Part shown: positions 63,196 to 64,000 of the stretch, in pieces
Numbering within the stretch: position 1 is the first letter of the stretch
How the letters are laid out: each line of letters starts with the position of its first letter
Source of the DNA: Fimbriimonadaceae bacterium
GTDB taxonomy: Bacteria > Armatimonadota > Fimbriimonadia > Fimbriimonadales > Fimbriimonadaceae
Reading direction: 5' to 3'
Assembly: GCA_019187105.1 (NCBI GenBank)
Contig: JABAQM010000001.1
Span: 1-64,000 of the forward strand
DNA length: 64,000 nucleotides
The notes under the pieces: model-generated
Told to the model about the DNA's origin: nothing
The model's input: only the letters and a program-made list of their open reading frames with translations
The model's database searches: none
Translations under genes and position numbers: made by a program

Positions 63196-64000
63196 TCTCA
63201 CCATCGTCAGTGGCCTGTTAACGGCTATGGGGCCGCAACAGGCGGTCAGCGATTCCGTGCTGTCTAAGGTCAAATCCTCGGTTGCCGTTCTATATTCGGA
63301 GGGCCGACCGGTTGGGTCTGCAGCACTGATCGATAGCCGCGGCTATTTTGTGTCGCACCGCTCCACGCTGCCGACGTCTCCAATTATCACCGCGAAAATG
63401 GGAGGCGGACAGCTCTTGGCGCTTGTACTACGGAGCATCGATCAGACCACGCAACTGGTTTTACTTGAGGCGCAAGCCTGGAATGCTGCCGCTTTTGGCG
63501 CACGGCCAGTCGAGCTATCCGATGGCAAAGGCCTTGCCGGCAAGCAGCTGATCGCTTCGGTCGGTGAGTCCTGGCTTATGGGGCAGTACATCGCCGGCGA
63601 CCGCGTCGGAGTCATGCAGCCGACACAACGGTACGCACCGCTGTCGGAAGTGCGCTTCGAGCAGCCTTCCCTCAAGATCGGAGGCGGACTTCTCTTCAGT
63701 GATCAAGGGAAGTTTGTGGGTGTCCTGAGCGCCACAGTAGCACCCGTTGAGCCGAGAGAAGGGCTCGGTGGCGGGGGATCGTCATCCAAATCAGGCGGGT
63801 CGGGCGGCGCCGGGCTCATGCGCGATTTCGCGTCCCTCAATTACGGCCCGCGCGGATTGACGGTGGCCTACGCCGTCGGCACAGAGATTCTGAATCGTGT
63901 TGTCGACGGATTCAAATCTCCAGAAAGGAAAGTGCTGCATCCGACGATTGGCGCCTTCTTCAAGGAGGGAGCCTCCGGCGGTGCTTTGATTGTCAGTGTT
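63176..64000 (+). CDS. HtrA-like protein lacking the catalytic Ser (partial)
   Basis: The gene starts at ATG 63176, overlapping the anti-sigma gene by 20 nt, and runs off the window after 275 codons. The fold looks trypsin-like: GSAALIDSRGYFVSH aligns with the HtrA strand before the catalytic His. KIGGGLLFSDQGKFVGVLSA aligns with GNSGGP but has Gly where the nucleophile Ser should be. A Gly/Ser-rich linker (GGGGSSSKSGGSGG region) and the beginning of a PDZ-like segment (HPTIGAFFKEGASGGALIVSV) follow. It is probably a pseudoprotease sensor partnering the sigma/anti-sigma pair. Confidence 0.6.
   Translation, partial: MSLSAVSLTIVSGLLTAMGPQQAVSDSVLSKVKSSVAVLYSEGRPVGSAALIDSRGYFVSHRSTLPTSPIITAKMGGGQLLALVLRSIDQTTQLVLLEAQAWNAAAFGARPVELSDGKGLAGKQLIASVGESWLMGQYIAGDRVGVMQPTQRYAPLSEVRFEQPSLKIGGGLLFSDQGKFVGVLSATVAPVEPREGLGGGGSSSKSGGSGGAGLMRDFASLNYGPRGLTVAYAVGTEILNRVVDGFKSPERKVLHPTIGAFFKEGASGGALIVSV

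Overview
The window reads as a GC-rich chromosome segment from a free-living Gram-negative-type bacterium: RND efflux systems with outer-membrane partners, lipoproteins and outer-membrane barrels are all present. The general look of the housekeeping genes, the frequent TTG/GTG starts and several -10 boxes placed 6-8 nt before a start codon (apparently leaderless genes) are compatible with Armatimonadota (Fimbriimonadia-like). That placement is an inference; no marker gene in the window fixes it.

Layout. (1) 1-11.7 kb is mostly core genome: paired hairpins, an orphan Rhs-type toxin with its probable immunity gene, a zincless Fpg/MutM glycosylase, part of a sugar ABC importer, and a minus-strand run of class III cyclase, aroC, pstB, GAF histidine kinase and GNAT genes, ending with a plus-strand M14 peptidase. 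(2) 11.7-37.2 kb is a heavy-metal island made of three operons. Two run rightwards: Zn/Co/Cd-type CzcCBA plus a Zn/Cd P-type ATPase, then a second TolC/adaptor/RND set with a BNR-like protein. One runs leftwards: a copper operon with YHS, cupredoxin and NosL-like proteins, an outer-membrane barrel, CopA and DUF305. The operons converge at 28740. Each begins with a small secreted Cys- or His-rich protein ending in the same RAPP tail, followed by an RNA hairpin. (3) 37.2-49.5 kb is a defence island: a zinc-ribbon membrane protein, an HTH regulator, a 52-residue DUF1508 protein, an ImmA-like protease with its XRE regulator, and a long coupled operon hsdR-HEPN-hsdM-hsdS-unknown-HEPN, then a DUF5343-HEPN pair. 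Three promoters here share a 20-bp imperfect dyad, suggesting a regulon under the XRE/ImmA pair. (4) 49.5-55.95 kb is a mobile module with two large serine recombinases flanking a GHKL/MORC-like ATPase and an unknown protein. The second recombinase reads into the 3' end of a tRNA-Ala(GGC) gene, the likely attachment site. (5) 56-64 kb is core again: VIT/vWA protein, M3 oligopeptidase, CCA-adding enzyme, and an ECF sigma, anti-sigma-like and HtrA-like set cut by the window end.

The strongest candidates for something undescribed are the HEPN-expanded type I restriction operon with its shared operator, and the RAPP-tailed first genes of the metal operons.
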